From: Litoditis marina
Taxonomy: Eukaryota > Nematoda > Chromadorea > Rhabditida > Rhabditidae
DNA: 64,000 nt
Direction of reading: 5' to 3'
Assembly: GCA_964036275.1 (NCBI GenBank)
Contig: OZ038436.1
Span: 20,673,904 to 20,737,903 of the forward strand
Of this stretch, positions 23,981-36,142 are shown piece after piece. Both the position numbers and the translations under genes were made by a program. The first letter of the stretch is position 1. Every line of letters begins with the position of its first letter. Under the pieces are notes generated by a model, which saw only the letters and a list, made by a program, of their open reading frames with translations, made no database searches and was not told where the DNA came from.

Positions 23981-24142
23981 CACCAGTAAGGTCTGACTAA
24001 GCGACAAAAACTAATCCGTTTTCGATGTAAACACGTGGAAAGTTGGGATTTTTCTTTTAAAAAAAGTAGACAGATTTTCATCTTTTAGGCTGAAAAGTAG
24101 TGTTTTTCAATTTTTTCTGACTATTCGGACACCTTGCTGGTG
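23981..24142 (+). mobile_element. Short inverted-repeat element, copy 2
   Basis: 162 bp from CACCAGTAAGGTCTGACTAA to ACCTTGCTGGTG. The ends are inverse to each other with one difference. CATA flanks both sides (23977-23980 and 24143-24146), which may be a short target duplication. The internal GTAGACAGATTTTCATCTTT segment matches copy 1. Confidence 0.65.
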
Positions 24143-24188
24143 CATAAACATACTTGAACTCACTTTTGGTTCATAGGTGGGATGCCCC

Positions 24189-24354
24189 CGCCAGTTTCCC
24201 TAACTAAACCAACAGTCAGAAAACTTGGAGAAACCGACTATTTTTTAGCCAAAAAAATAAAAATCGGTCTACTTTTTTGGAAAAATCCTAAATTTTCACG
24301 TGTTTACATCTTAAAACGGATTACTTTTTGTCGTTCAGTCAGACCTTACTGGTG
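24189..24354 (-). mobile_element. Short inverted-repeat element, copy 3 (inverted)
   Basis: Same family as the two preceding copies but in reverse orientation: it ends GTCAGACCTTACTGGTG. Its left end (CGCCAGTTTCCC) is more degenerate. The open frame at 24182-24406 runs through this repeat and is not a gene. Confidence 0.55.
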
Positions 24355-24532
24355 TATAGGGATAAGTCATCAAAAATTGAACCCGCCTTATCCCACCTAT
24401 GTGTAGGTTGTCATCATCAGAGCCAATAGAAGTGAAAATGAAATCCAAGCAGAGTGTAACCATATTTTAACTTATAAAAATTAATATCAAACAGAAAAAA
24501 ATCAGTTAGCGTTTGAAATTTACAAAACGCAC

Positions 24533-24627
24533 CTTCCATAATGAAATCATCCTTGTTTGAAATGCAGTTCCATTGATATACCGAGCTCCCTGAATTCCAA
24601 GTAAACACTGTGCGGCCGTATCGCTAT
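24533..24627 (-). pseudogene. dhs-6: Decayed first exon of the HSDL2/DHS-6-like remnant
   Basis: On the minus strand, after TTTTTTTAG, the sequence reads GGCCGCACAGTGTTTA, which translates GRTVF, the start of the GRTVFITGASRGIG nucleotide-binding motif of HSDL2. Frame is then lost: the next about 50 bases resemble a GASRGIGKEIALK-coding stretch only with indels, and the block ends AAGGATG (KDG), the residues that open the downstream exon at 23804. The order and strand match an HSDL2 gene. The loss of the TGxxxGxG motif means it could not bind NAD(P). The alternative single open frame across the block has no recognisable family. Confidence 0.55.
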
Positions 24628-25011
24628 CTAAAAAAAGCTACAGAGTGTGATACTTCTGAATGAAAATAGAATCGGAAATTGCTAAATAGGTCATTGACAG
24701 ACTGAGAGCGACAAAATACTAATTTACACTATATATTATTGAATTACTTTCGATTTTTTGCAAAAAGTTGTTCGAATCGTTCTCAACCGAGCAAACGGGC
24801 GGCACACATGTACCGCCCCAATAAATAACAGCCAGAACAACCTGTGGAGCGAATATATACTACCAATTATAAGAAAACACAGCAAAAAACACAAAAGAAT
24901 AATAATTATGTAAAACCGCACAAAAATTTCGAAATGGTTAATCCATTCCGTTTGATACTATGCACGCGTGTAAACAGCGCATGCGCTGGTTGAAGCGTTG
25001 TTTTTTAATAA

Positions 25012-25064
25012 AATGACCCGGCCGCGACCTACTGGCTGCCGCAGTTGGTCGCGGCCGGGTCGTT
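25012..25064. repeat. GC-rich hairpin (15 bp perfect arms)
   Basis: GACCCGGCCGCGACC at 25015-25029 pairs exactly with 25047-25061 across a 17-base loop; with one mismatch the stem extends about five more bases on each side. Its core string also occurs at 21.17 kb, so both probably belong to one repeat family. Confidence 0.8.
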
Positions 25065-25300
25065 TAATTCTCCGAGTATTCATCTTGTTTCCATGGCATT
25101 TTTTCGAATTCACACTTCTTCAGCTCTGAAAATGTTTCTTCGTGGGAACATTGAAATATCTTCATAATATTTCTTAAAGATGGCCTGGCAGGAACCAAAT
25201 CTCGTGCCTTGTGCTCCACGGTTAATTCATTCGCTCCAACGCGAATGCGCCCCAAAAACGGAATTTTCGAACCCCCGCCAATGAGTTGTGATTGAATGAT
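25064..25300 (-). CDS. Possible 3' exon, product unknown
   Basis: On the minus strand, TATTGATATTTTGTAG is followed by a 78-codon open frame (starting IIQSQLIGGGSK, ending WKQDEYSEN-stop). I do not recognise the protein. Against a real gene: no upstream exon was found, and about 90 bp of this exon (about 25163-25260) reappears in inverted orientation at about 25322-25420, so the open frame may simply be one arm of a foldback repeat. For it: good acceptor, charged composition, 79 codons without a stop. Confidence 0.25.
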   Translation of the reverse strand: MIQSQLIGGGSKIPFLGRIRVGANELTVEHKARDLVPARPSLRNIMKIFQCSHEETFSELKKCEFEKMPWKQDEYSEN

Positions 25301-25420
25301 CTACAAAATATCAATAAATTAGTTTTTGTGGCGCATTTGCAATGGAGCGACGGAATTTACGTGGAGCGCAAGGCACGAGATTCAGTTCCTGTCAGACCAC
25401 CTTTAAACATGGTTATCGGA
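25163..25420. repeat. Inverted duplication (about 90-bp arms)
   Basis: The minus-strand sequence from about 25260 to 25165 and the plus-strand sequence from about 25322 to 25420 align at roughly 80% by eye. Shared strings include GTGGAGC-CAAGGCACGAGATT and GTTCCTG-CAG-CCA-CTTTAA. The spacer is about 60 bp. This is the layout of a foldback element. Confidence 0.7.
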
Positions 25421-25625
25421 AATCAATAGTTTTTTCCTTTTTTCAAAACATCTGCTGAAAGAAAACATGAACTCTCGATACGCGCTATTTTTCACGAACT
25501 TCCCCCTTGAAGCAACGGAATCAAACTAAAAACACCGTTTAGGTCTGTTCTATAAAAAGCGTACCCTACACTTCCGTCAACCATCTATTACACCCCTACT
25601 ACATTCTCGCGGCATAGTGTTATCC

Positions 25626-25887
25626 CTACAAATGAGAGTTGAATAGGGCGGTCTGGCCCAAAGACCCCATCGGGTCAGCTGTTTTCTACCAAAAGATCGA
25701 GATGAATTATATATCTCACCGGGTTTTTCGGTAACCTAACCGGTTTTTCTTACCCATTCTTCCAGTTTAACTAACCGGCTAATAACCTGAGCTGAAAAAG
25801 CGGTTAGGTTACCAGAAAACCCGGTTAACTAGAGAGTTGGGCGGTCAGAGCCAAAGACCCGATCGGGTCAGCTGTTTTCTGCCAGTA
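25626..25887. mobile_element. Inverted-repeat element flanked by about 56-bp direct repeats
   Basis: Direct repeats at about 25626-25685 and 25831-25882 share GGGCGGTC, CCAAAGACCC and ATCGGGTCAGCTGTTTTCT. Between them, arms 25719-25748 and 25795-25824 are inverse (ACCGGGTTTT..GGTAACCTAACCG) with about three mismatches in 30. No coding capacity. It could be a small transposon inside a duplicated segment, or a two-part repeat unit. Confidence 0.65.
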
Positions 25888-28800
25888 CATCGCCATCCTG
25901 CCATATCCACGACAAATTACGTTTGATGCCCGAACGACAGACGCATCGCAACATTATAACATTCCGCGCCATTTGTCATCCATGCAAAACATTTCCTCCA
26001 CTTCAAATGACTGATTTTGGCAGTTTGAAAAATAGAGACATCCTGGGGTTTATGGTTGTCAGACTGGAAACCCAAGTTGCATTATCGCGAAATACTCAGA
26101 CATCTTTATAAGTTGTTGAATTTTCCTACATCAATGTCTTAGCATTGAAAGTTGAAATGGTTTAGAGACTTTCTGCCTCGACTGAATAATTTTATAAAAC
26201 AAGCTGATTTGGTCACTGAGAATATTTAACTTACACCGGGAAACTTCTTCCATTTTCCATGGGTGCACCTGTAACGGTATTCACATGTACTTTACGTCTT
26301 CCCTCCCATACGTGGATGAGTAACTGGTCGCAGCGGGCTGGTCTGTAAACACCGGTCAAGCGTCATCTCCAGTCGATGTTTGAATTTATTGATTCCCTGA
26401 AACATTGGTTCGAAGTAACTACTTTTTCACGCTTCTATGGTTTGCTTATTAAATCAATCCAATCTGTGAGAGTACTTTTATCTTTTTCTGTAGCTGTTGT
26501 GGATAACCTTGTGTTGATCAAGAACTAGCCTTTTGCCACTTTTGCTCTCTACGGTCTTCCCACGCTTCTACTTTTTGATATTTATACATCACATATTCGA
26601 TTTTTCTCGAATAAGTGCGTACTGATAATACAATCTTTTAAGAAGTAGTGGTACTTCTTATTGTTTCTACGATCTTTCCACGCTTCTACTTTCTGCTATC
26701 TCTACTTCTCCACTCTACGATTCTCCTAAATTGTTCTAGTCAACCTGGTGTTCATCACTTATTCGGTGTTTATGAATCCGTGCGTACCGGTAATACAATC
26801 TGCCGCTGCCGCTGTCCCGTTGGCTTCCAATTTCATTGCTCATTGATGACCCGAATCACAAACAATCACCCGGCTTCCCGGTGACTTCACTAGTAGAAGT
26901 CGCGGTGATTCTGGCAGTAGAAAGTTCAGCCAGTTTCCTCCTTTTCTATAGTTACCAAAAATTGCCTGTCTGACGCTTGAGACTAGCGTTTTGTATCGCT
27001 TATTCGTAAAATCAAGATTTCCCGTTCCGAAATGGCGTTTTCCTCTCAAAGTATGGAAGCCGACGAAATGGGTATTTCTTTGTCGATATTTTATTCTAGA
27101 AGCCGCCGCTTCTTAATATATTGGCAAGGATCTCATGATTTCACATAATTCATTCAGTTTTTGTTTACTGGCAATCATCATTCAAGATGGTTTTCATATC
27201 TCAGTGCGCTCCAATCTTGATTTGGCTGGAACGTTTGAGAAACAAATTCTAAATGCATTCCAAGTAAACTGCTATCACATTTTGGTAAAAAGAATAAATT
27301 GTCATGTTACACGTGTGTACACATTACACAACAAATTACAGCTCAAGTGATTCATTTTTTCACATTCACGTTTTTTTTTGCTTACTGGTAGTATACTTAT
27401 CTTCCCTAGGTCTAGATGAAATGCCGAAAACAACCCCTCTACGATGAGTAGGTGATCTCTCTCATAGATGATTGTGTCTGACCGCCAGGCAACTTTCTTT
27501 CATGCCTGGGAAAGTGAATGGCAGCTAGTGTCCTTTGCACGAGAGAAATGTCACGATGAGTAAGTCTCACCAGCCTCTTCCTAACCCCTTTCGGCAGGCT
27601 GTACGATAAAAAGAAAGCATATTACACGTAGTTGAATTGGCTTCCATATTAGGTGGACGAACTTCTATTCAATGTGATTGAGATGTTTACAAAACTTTTT
27701 TGATGGTCTTCCGTTCATTTGTCAAGGAAATAGGGTATACTTTTTAACACACCGTTTTCTGAAATCTTTTTTGCTGATAATAGTCTTAAACTGATAAGTG
27801 TATTCATCACACTGACCAGTTTTGTTTTGTATTACTGTGGAGCTCTTCCTAAGAGCCGTATTCTTCAAAAATAGCCTTCATAGAATGTTCTCAGCTAAAT
27901 TTCTGTCAGCAGTCTGAATGGATTAAAAGTTATTTATTGACTTGATGCTTATATAACTAGTCCTGAAAGTAGTTTCTTTCAAACAAAACCTATTCCTATG
28001 GGTCTATCCTGGGTATATAGCTCGGTCCACCCTCAACCTCGTTATTTCCGGTTATTATTGAAAGTGTGGTCAGAACGAGATATATTTATCAACACAACAA
28101 CGATTGGCCGTTTTTCAGTATATCCGTTTTTTGACAAAATTATCGATTTACTTGAATTCTGATTCAACGCTGAGGAAAACATAAGAAAGAAGACTGAACG
28201 ATTATCCTCTGGCGAACTTTTTTCTAGTTCATTAGAAGATTTGCTGAATACATAAAACATACTCAATTTCGTTTTTTTTAAACCTACAGTTGTGTTGGCT
28301 AATGATTTGGAACCGTTTATCTAAGAAAGTTCAGTTTGACGTCCAGCTTCTTCTGCTTAGTACATGACGATAAACTTTTTTCCCGATCATTCACATCTGC
28401 CACTTTTTCGAATCGCAGACTTTCAAGAACCCAAATTATTGAAGAGAGCACCATTTCGTTTGTTGTGAACGATTCTCATTGTGGAAATTCTACGACTTGT
28501 CTGTATTCAGAATAGATGTTCGAAGTGAAATGTCACGTCAAACTTAAAATTTGAGAAATTCAGCACTTTATCATATCGTGACCTGATTATAATGATAATT
28601 CTTCACCTCTATCCACTTCAGTACTTCAGTGTTTATAGTGAATACTCGAGTGTCAATGATGTTCCGTTATGCTAACTGTTCAAACAGAATCTGTTCCTAC
28701 CATACCAGACGTTCTTTTTTGCTGCTTATGTTCACACCACATGGCGTGTGTGTTCACCCCCTTAATACAATATGGCATAGGATTAGGTCTATCCTTCCGT

Positions 28801-31800
28801 CTATTACCATCTATTACCATGAATATCATAATACCACGTTTGCTCAGGTGGTTTACCACCCTTTTATCTCACCTATAGGTGCAGTTTTCGAAAGAATGGG
28901 ATACAAAAATGAATGTCTTCCGAGAAAGAATGTCTCTCTGATCTGAATTTCAGCTGAGGAACTTCATTTGAAATGAATTTCTTCGGAAAAAAAGAATCAG
29001 CTCAGAATTTACTCAGAAGGCCCAATAATGAAATGAAGGTGACATGAGATGTGTCATACTGTAGACTGCTTGCCAAACGCACAAATGCTAGAACGTGAAA
29101 TATGGAATATTTGTTGTGTCCTCGCACCTATCACGTGACCTGTTTATTATTGTTGGGTTTCGAATCCTGACAGATTATTTTGCGAATTGGCTAACACATT
29201 GAATACCAGTTCGGCTAGATATAACCCATGATATTTCTACATAGATACTTTACTGCCTTTTTACTATCAATTTAAATGTTGATTCAACTGATGAGTTAAT
29301 ATAAAACTTTTTCACATTATACGGATGAAAGATCCTCCTCTCTTCTCTTTCTCTCTCCCTCTATCATATTGAGATGTCATCTCTGACCAGTCAGCCGTAT
29401 GCGGTTGCAACCCGGGTAATCCCTCCTGGGTGCCATTTGGCTTGACGCCAGTTGGATGACCTCTCCACTCCTCCCTTAACCTTTTTTATTCGAAGGATGG
29501 GTGAAATTGTATTTTACTTCAATTTTATACTTATAATAATTCTTCATTGCTCATGGGTTGTAACTAAGTAGAGAACTGCATACGAGATTGGCGACTGATA
29601 TATTGTTATATTTCGAAAACAAGATATGTGTGCTGAATTCATCAAGTTTATAGTTTATTTTTTTGCAACAGTCAACTCAACAAAGACACTACTTTCCTTA
29701 AAATGGTGTTTCTGAAAATGTTACCATTTATGTTCTCAGAAGAGTTTCTGCGCATACAAACAGCTTGGAAAATCACATGTAGTATTTCCATTTCAAAATT
29801 GCGTGATAGCATTCTAATTAAACTGCAAATGCAAGCAAAATGAAAATGGTCGTAGAGGAGTAGTGGTAAAACGAAAATTGATCAGTAATCAAAGAAAACA
29901 ATAGTGTACGAACTTATTCACTAAGCGAATTTGTCATTACTTTTATCATATACACTCATTTTTATGATGGATACTCATCACTCATTTTTCTTTTTCAGAC
30001 AATTGTATATGGGGAAAAACTACAGTAGTTTCAGCGGTAGATCATAAAGATGCAGTAACCTCAGTCTTCTCATTTTTCCACGGGTTAACAGCCGTCCTTC
30101 CGACTGGTGGCCAATTCATTAATTATTCTCGGCCACATTCCAGCTTATCATGAGGGACATAAATATCACAACATGTTGTGTATGTTCGAATCGTGTTCAA
30201 TCCATCTTGTATCTCTCGATTGAGACAGTTGCCCCCGGAAAGCTGTCTCTAATCACTCCCGGTTTACTAATATTGAATCTCTGTTCTCATAACATTTCGA
30301 GACTGATAAACAGACTCTTTTAACTTGGAACCGCTTTCGAGTATAAACGTGTTGAACCAGTATTACCGTGTGCTGTCCTCACTTCTTGCCACATTTCAAG
30401 TGTTGTCCAAATGCGTTTCTTAGCTTTTTTCTCAATTTTATGTCTTTCACAATAGGACCTTATTCATCTCTATGTAGCACTTAAAACCTGGAAAGTTGTA
30501 AGAAACATTTACTGAATATTGTAGATTCTGAATTTTTTAATAACTTGCGAAATACTTTTTAGTGTGCTTAAAGTAGCGCCCCCTCCTTCTACCTAGACCC
30601 CCGCCGAGCTTCCTATTGTGTCTTACTCTTGAAACATCAATACGCGACACATTTTACACCAGCTTACTAGCAGCACATTTTAAATGGCGCCAAAAGGCAT
30701 CTGAAACTCGTTTTGACTTTTAGTGCACGATGCTCACATCTCAAACTGGATTGTACATTTTCCTAAACTTTCACTTGAACGTCTGAACCAAAACAATATC
30801 TGAAGTATTATTAAAACTAGTTTTTTTCGCTAACCTACATGTGTGCGTCAAGAGAAGATAATATTTCCTGGTACATAATTTGAATACTTTTATGACTGAA
30901 CTTCACTCGAATGTTCCATATTCTCCATTTATACTACAGAATAACGGTCTGACCGCCGTGGTTTGATGACGTGTTAAGCATTTGTATTTAATTAAAAATT
31001 GTCTCCCATTATAAACCATTCAACGTTTGCAATATTACTAGGAAACGGAAGACAACAACCGGAACTTACAATCGAGGCTTTTGATTGAAACTGTCTGTTT
31101 TCGTTATGTTGTACACGTTTCAGCTTCTTTCACGTGTCTTGAGATCTTCACGTTCAAGATATATACGATGAGGGAGAAATACTGATGTATTATCAACGAG
31201 ATAATGTAGAATGTTTTGGAGAAATTCACTTGTCAACACTTGACTTTCACAACAGAGCGTGACAACGCGTGACTATTGAATGAAACTACTTTACTTTCTA
31301 TTATGTGATTCTTCCCAACTTTTATGCGAAGATTTCGTACAATCGTGGTTCTGAGCCTCTCTTGAGCTAGTAAACCCGGTCATATGATACCTATTCTCCA
31401 TGATTTATTCCTATCATAAACACAATCTCGTACATTTGTCATATTTTTCTATCGCAAACACATTTTCTCCTGCCCATCTAAGCATGAAACCGAAAACACA
31501 ACACAAAACTACTTTCCATTTTATTTACAAAAACTCTAATTTGATTGATCTGAAAAACTTTGAAATTTAGGTTACGTGAACAAATTGTTGTTTTTTCGTA
31601 TTTTAACATAATATTTTCTTATTCAGTGTCTAGTAGGCAAAATGAAAGAAAATATGTTTAATGGTTAACACCTCTACGTGTTGTTCTGAGTACTAAGACG
31701 TATACGACAAAAAACCTGTGTAATAATGTAATCGGTGGTTTTTATCTTCCATAAAATAACGGATTTCACAGTTGTTCTCATTTCTTTCTCAATTTTCTAT

Positions 31801-34800
31801 ACGATCTTCTTTCTCGCCGAGTTTCGTCGTATTGTTCATATAAAAAAGCGTCAGTTGTTGAAAGGGCCCCGAACACCATTTGGTCACTCATTCTCACTTG
31901 ATTAATTGATGATTTGTCCGAAGTTTGCGGAAAACAACTGGAAATATCTACTCTTTAGAAAATTATACTGTTAGTCAATCGCACAATCACGTGGAGCATG
32001 TGAAACACATTATAAGCCAGAAACGTGCAATGAGAAAGTGCGCGATTCCTCATTAGAATGGGAACTATACATGACTATTCAGTTTACTTTTAGTATAAGC
32101 TTAGCTATTGGTAGAATTTCGAGGTCTTATATTTGTTATGTATAAAGAACGATTTCGCCAGCTCCTAATTAGGTTGTAAAGTCGTAAGAGTTGTCAAGCA
32201 AGCAAATATTAGGTTCAACTCAGAAAAATAATACTTATTGTATTTCTAAAAAAGCGACATAACAACGCTATCAATGTATCGAAAGAAGAAATTTCAAAAC
32301 CAAATTTTCCTAGTATTTTAACTCGGAATCAGCTGCGATGCTTTGTGTATGTCCGTGTCCCATTGTTGAACAGTGTCATTTGGACCGCCTTTTTATTTAT
32401 CTTTCGCTAGCCGCCTCAAAACGAGATCCACTTGTAATTGATTCCCAGTACTACACCTACAACTTCTTTTCTCTTCTAACCTGTCCTGAATTCATTCAGA
32501 AACTCTTGTGTCTTTCAACTAAAAGTCACATATAGTTTGTTTCATTCTCACTGAGACCCATTGGAATCGTGCCAAGATTTTTGGATGCCTATTTCTCAGA
32601 GAAAAATGAGCATTCTAAAGATATTTTCAGTTTACGGGTCTCAGTGGGAATGACCATAACTATACATCATTGATGATTGATTTCTAGTATTTGGTTGACT
32701 GTACATGGTTGATTGATTTATGAACCAAAGTTCTGGGGAACCTCCATCCGACTACAAAAAACTACTATTTTATTCAAAATTCAACTATGCCAAAACTTTA
32801 GCCAAAATGCGATAATAAAGTTCAAGTTTCTCGACGTTGCAAATTTCGAATGTCACTTTCATGGGAAACGAGGCTTCTCGAAATGATGCTCTACTTGTAA
32901 TATAAAAACTGTTTCCGAACATTCAATCGGATTATTGTTTTATTTTCTCTCCTTCTAACAATTAAACATGCTCTTATTCTATCAATTTGTGAGAAAACGT
33001 CATGAGTTTTATAAGCTTGCGAAGAGACGTTAGTAGCAGATTCAAACCCAAACGAAAACAGTGCCTCGATAATTATCTTTAGTGCGGTCGCTCAAATAGC
33101 AAGGCTCGTTTCGCCTTTGAGACATTGAAATTCAGAAGACGTCAAAGGGCGGCTAATTTGCATTAGCATAGTGGTCCGATCGAGAGAGAGAGATGACACT
33201 TTAACACAAAGAGATCAATATGGAAATTTGGCAAGATTCCAACTGGAAGTCACAATTATGCGAGACTCTCAAACGAAGTGACTAGTAGATTATATAAAAT
33301 GTTCGCGACATTTCAGAGAGTTTAATTTTCTGCAGGTAATATGGGTGAGGAATGTAGTCCATGGGACATTTTCTTTGCTTTTTTTAAATTGCAGGCGGTT
33401 CAGATAGAATGTTTATAATTGATTCGACGCAATTTTTTGATCCCGATTCCCACGTTTTTGGAAACTTGATTATTATAAAACGTTATTCGAGAATTGCTAC
33501 CAGATTCTGGATGTTCTGCAAATTGCCACATCTAACGTACTACTTCAAACATAATAGTTCTAGTTTACATCTCTCGTATGGTTTTGCATCACATTTTGTG
33601 TTTTCACATGTTTCCTGGACATTTTATCTAATTCAAATATTGTAGTTTGTAGTTCAATCTACTTGACTATGCCACACACAGTTATTTCCGAACTGCGAAA
33701 GGATCTCATACTTTTCAACCAAAAACTGACCACTGTCAAGTAATTATCGACTAGTCGGTCAAAGTAGCTGATAAAGACACTATTTGTTTATCAAACACTC
33801 TTAGTGCCCTTGGAATGACTGAAATAACACTGTTTCTCTATTAGAATGACCGCTATTGACTTCAGTAAGAAAAAGTTCCGTTATAAAGTGATATCATATA
33901 TTAACTTGTTTTATTTTTCATTTTGGATAAATTCGAGCATGAACATGCTTCTGCTAGATTAGAAGAAGTTGATCTGTTTTGAGGCAATTCAAACTTTTTT
34001 GTTTAATATTTTCAACTTTTCTCCACAACCTGAATGCAACCACAGGTGTACCATATTTGGAACTTCTGTTTTTATTTCCTCCACCTCAATATAACGACCC
34101 CCTGATGTGATCGAATTATTTTCGGCGCCAACCTCGGAGGAGGTCGTACCAGTTCAAACAACTTGAATAAGATTATACAAGTTGTTACCAATTTATCACA
34201 ATTTCACTAGAAAATGAGAGTGCCGGTTGATTTATGGACATGAACTCTTCTCGAAAAGCAGATGGCACGTTATTTAAAACTTGAAATGTCGAATGGTTTT
34301 ATATTGTTTTTTGTGTACATACATTGTTACCATTCAACGTGCACTGTACTATGTAAATCAAACTATGAAGTTTGCTGCTTGTTATTTTTTTTTCAAATTT
34401 GCATTCTCGTTCGTTCAAAAGTCTTCCTCATCTTGATTTTCTTTTTGAAATACGCTGTCTCTTCCTTTTCTTGTCAATTCAGACTTTTTTGCTTACATTA
34501 TTGTTTTCAGAACGTATGTTGCCTCTTCAATAAACGAGAACGAGAAAAAGATCTACAGGTTGGTGGTCAATTGCTACTTTATATTTTTTTAAGTTCGTAT
34601 TTATTTGATGATATAGGCAATACCAACTACACGTCATATATTTCTTCAAGATATTTGAAGAAAAAAAACATGACAAATTCTCTTAATCAAAAAGGTTGAT
34701 GTTTCAAATGTGGTTCACTGGGTTGGATTGGTGGTTGGCGAACTCTACTTCATCTTTTCTCTTACAAGCTAGTTTTGCACAGTTCGACCGGGAATGTGTT

Positions 34801-35306
34801 TTTTCAAGAACCTCTATTATATTTTTTATTATTATTTATTCCTGCATATATAAAACATAGAACAAGAAGTTTCAGAAGATGTAAGGAATAAACTGAGTCC
34901 CCCCAGGGATGAAAGCAAAACTCTCTCTTGTAGGATCACATCTTGTTTCACAAATTCACATTCCCTAAACCTGTCGCAACCATGTTTCAATAATACGAAG
35001 CTCATTTGCAAAAGTATGCTGTTTTTATACCTTTGCCAATGAACTTTGTATAAAGATGTTCTATTTTTGCCGCATAAAACTCATTCGTTTTTTTAGACGT
35101 TTTCAGCTGCTAGCCATAACTTATGACGCCGAACCCGTGATTAGCTTTAACTTTTTAGTCAAACCTTTTATCCAGTCCGAGTTTTCACCTGCCTTAGCCA
35201 CATGAGCTTCACTAGGCGATATAATGTACATAATATTTCGATGAAACCTAATCTGCAACATTTTTGGGTAGATCAAACGGAGAAAAAAAGCGAACTTGAT
35301 GTGCTC
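25888..35306. other. Long gene-poor region
   Basis: About 9.4 kb with no gene I can support. A diverged tandem duplication is visible at about 26540-26800 (TTCCCACGCTTCTACTTT and TTTCCACGCTTCTACTTT; GTGCGTACTGATAATACAATCT and its second copy). A 7-bp hairpin CCAGGCA..TGCCTGG lies near 27486. TCTATTACCA is doubled at about 28798-28819. The open frame at 34262-34699 (145 codons) is Phe/Cys-rich, lies in a T-rich stretch and has no domain. Upstream regulatory DNA for the receptor gene may lie here but cannot be recognised. Confidence 0.45.
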
Positions 35307-36142
35307 CATGATTCGTTATTTGCCAGTTCAATCTGCACTAGTGTTGACTCAGCTTATGATGTACTTCATTAATTTTTCAGCCTTTTTCGGAATTGAAACT
35401 TAAACATCGTATACTTCATTTTAATTTTCCGATCACTATTCTTTCTTCAACACGAACAAATAATGTTCTAGAAATTTTTCAAACGTTTCACAATGCACGA
35501 AAAATTAGTTTGAACTTTTTTCGGCAATTATTCAATCTGCTTCAGCTAAGTATTTGTCTTGAGTACGTGCATAAATTACGAAGTAGTAATTCTCTAAAAC
35601 ACCCGAGAGTTCATAAGAGCTAGCTTCCGGCTTCTCTTATAAAGTCACTCCTCACCAGTTTTGGTTGGTATTGTCATGGCACACTGACGCTGTAGTACTT
35701 TTTTTAGATCTACGAAAAAATCACATATACTTTGTAATTTTTTTGATTCACAAACGAGATATTTCATTAGGTTTTTCTATGAATATTTGGTTGAGCACAA
35801 TACCTGTTTGTTATAAGTTGCATTCGGAGAGTATCTCATGAGATGATCTCGTGAAGTGGCTCGTGAGTGCGTAATGAGCAATGTTTTCAATATTAGGTGG
35901 TTGTTTTATAAATTGTGGTAATAACTGAACAGTGCACCACCCTTAAAGGGACCGTTCCTCTTTATTTCGAAAGTTCGAGCTGATTTACATTCATGATTCG
36001 TTATTTGCCAGTTCAATGTGCACTAGTGTTGACTCAGCTTATGATGTACTTCATTATACTTTGTAATTTTTTTGATTCACATTCACAAAAATAATTTTTT
36101 TGATTCACATTCACAAAAATAATTTTTTTGATTCACATTCAA
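35307..36142 (+). repeat. Patchwork duplication with a 28-bp tandem repeat
   Basis: 35307-35371 is copied at 35992-36056 with one mismatch in 65. Directly after the copy, 36055-36081 repeats 35726-35752 (TATACTTTGTAA through GATTCACA), overlapping by two bases. The end of this piece is then tandemly repeated with a 28-bp period at 36065, 36093 and 36121. The three source pieces are therefore joined in a new order. Confidence 0.8.

Noticed and set aside
29380..29470. GGTTGCAACCCGGG stretch as a tRNA
   Set aside because: The B-box match is poor and no A-box or stems can be drawn.
34262..34699. 145-codon ORF in the gene-poor region
   Set aside because: Phe/Cys/Tyr-rich translation of a T-rich stretch, no signal peptide, domain or neighbouring exons; expected by chance in AT-rich DNA.
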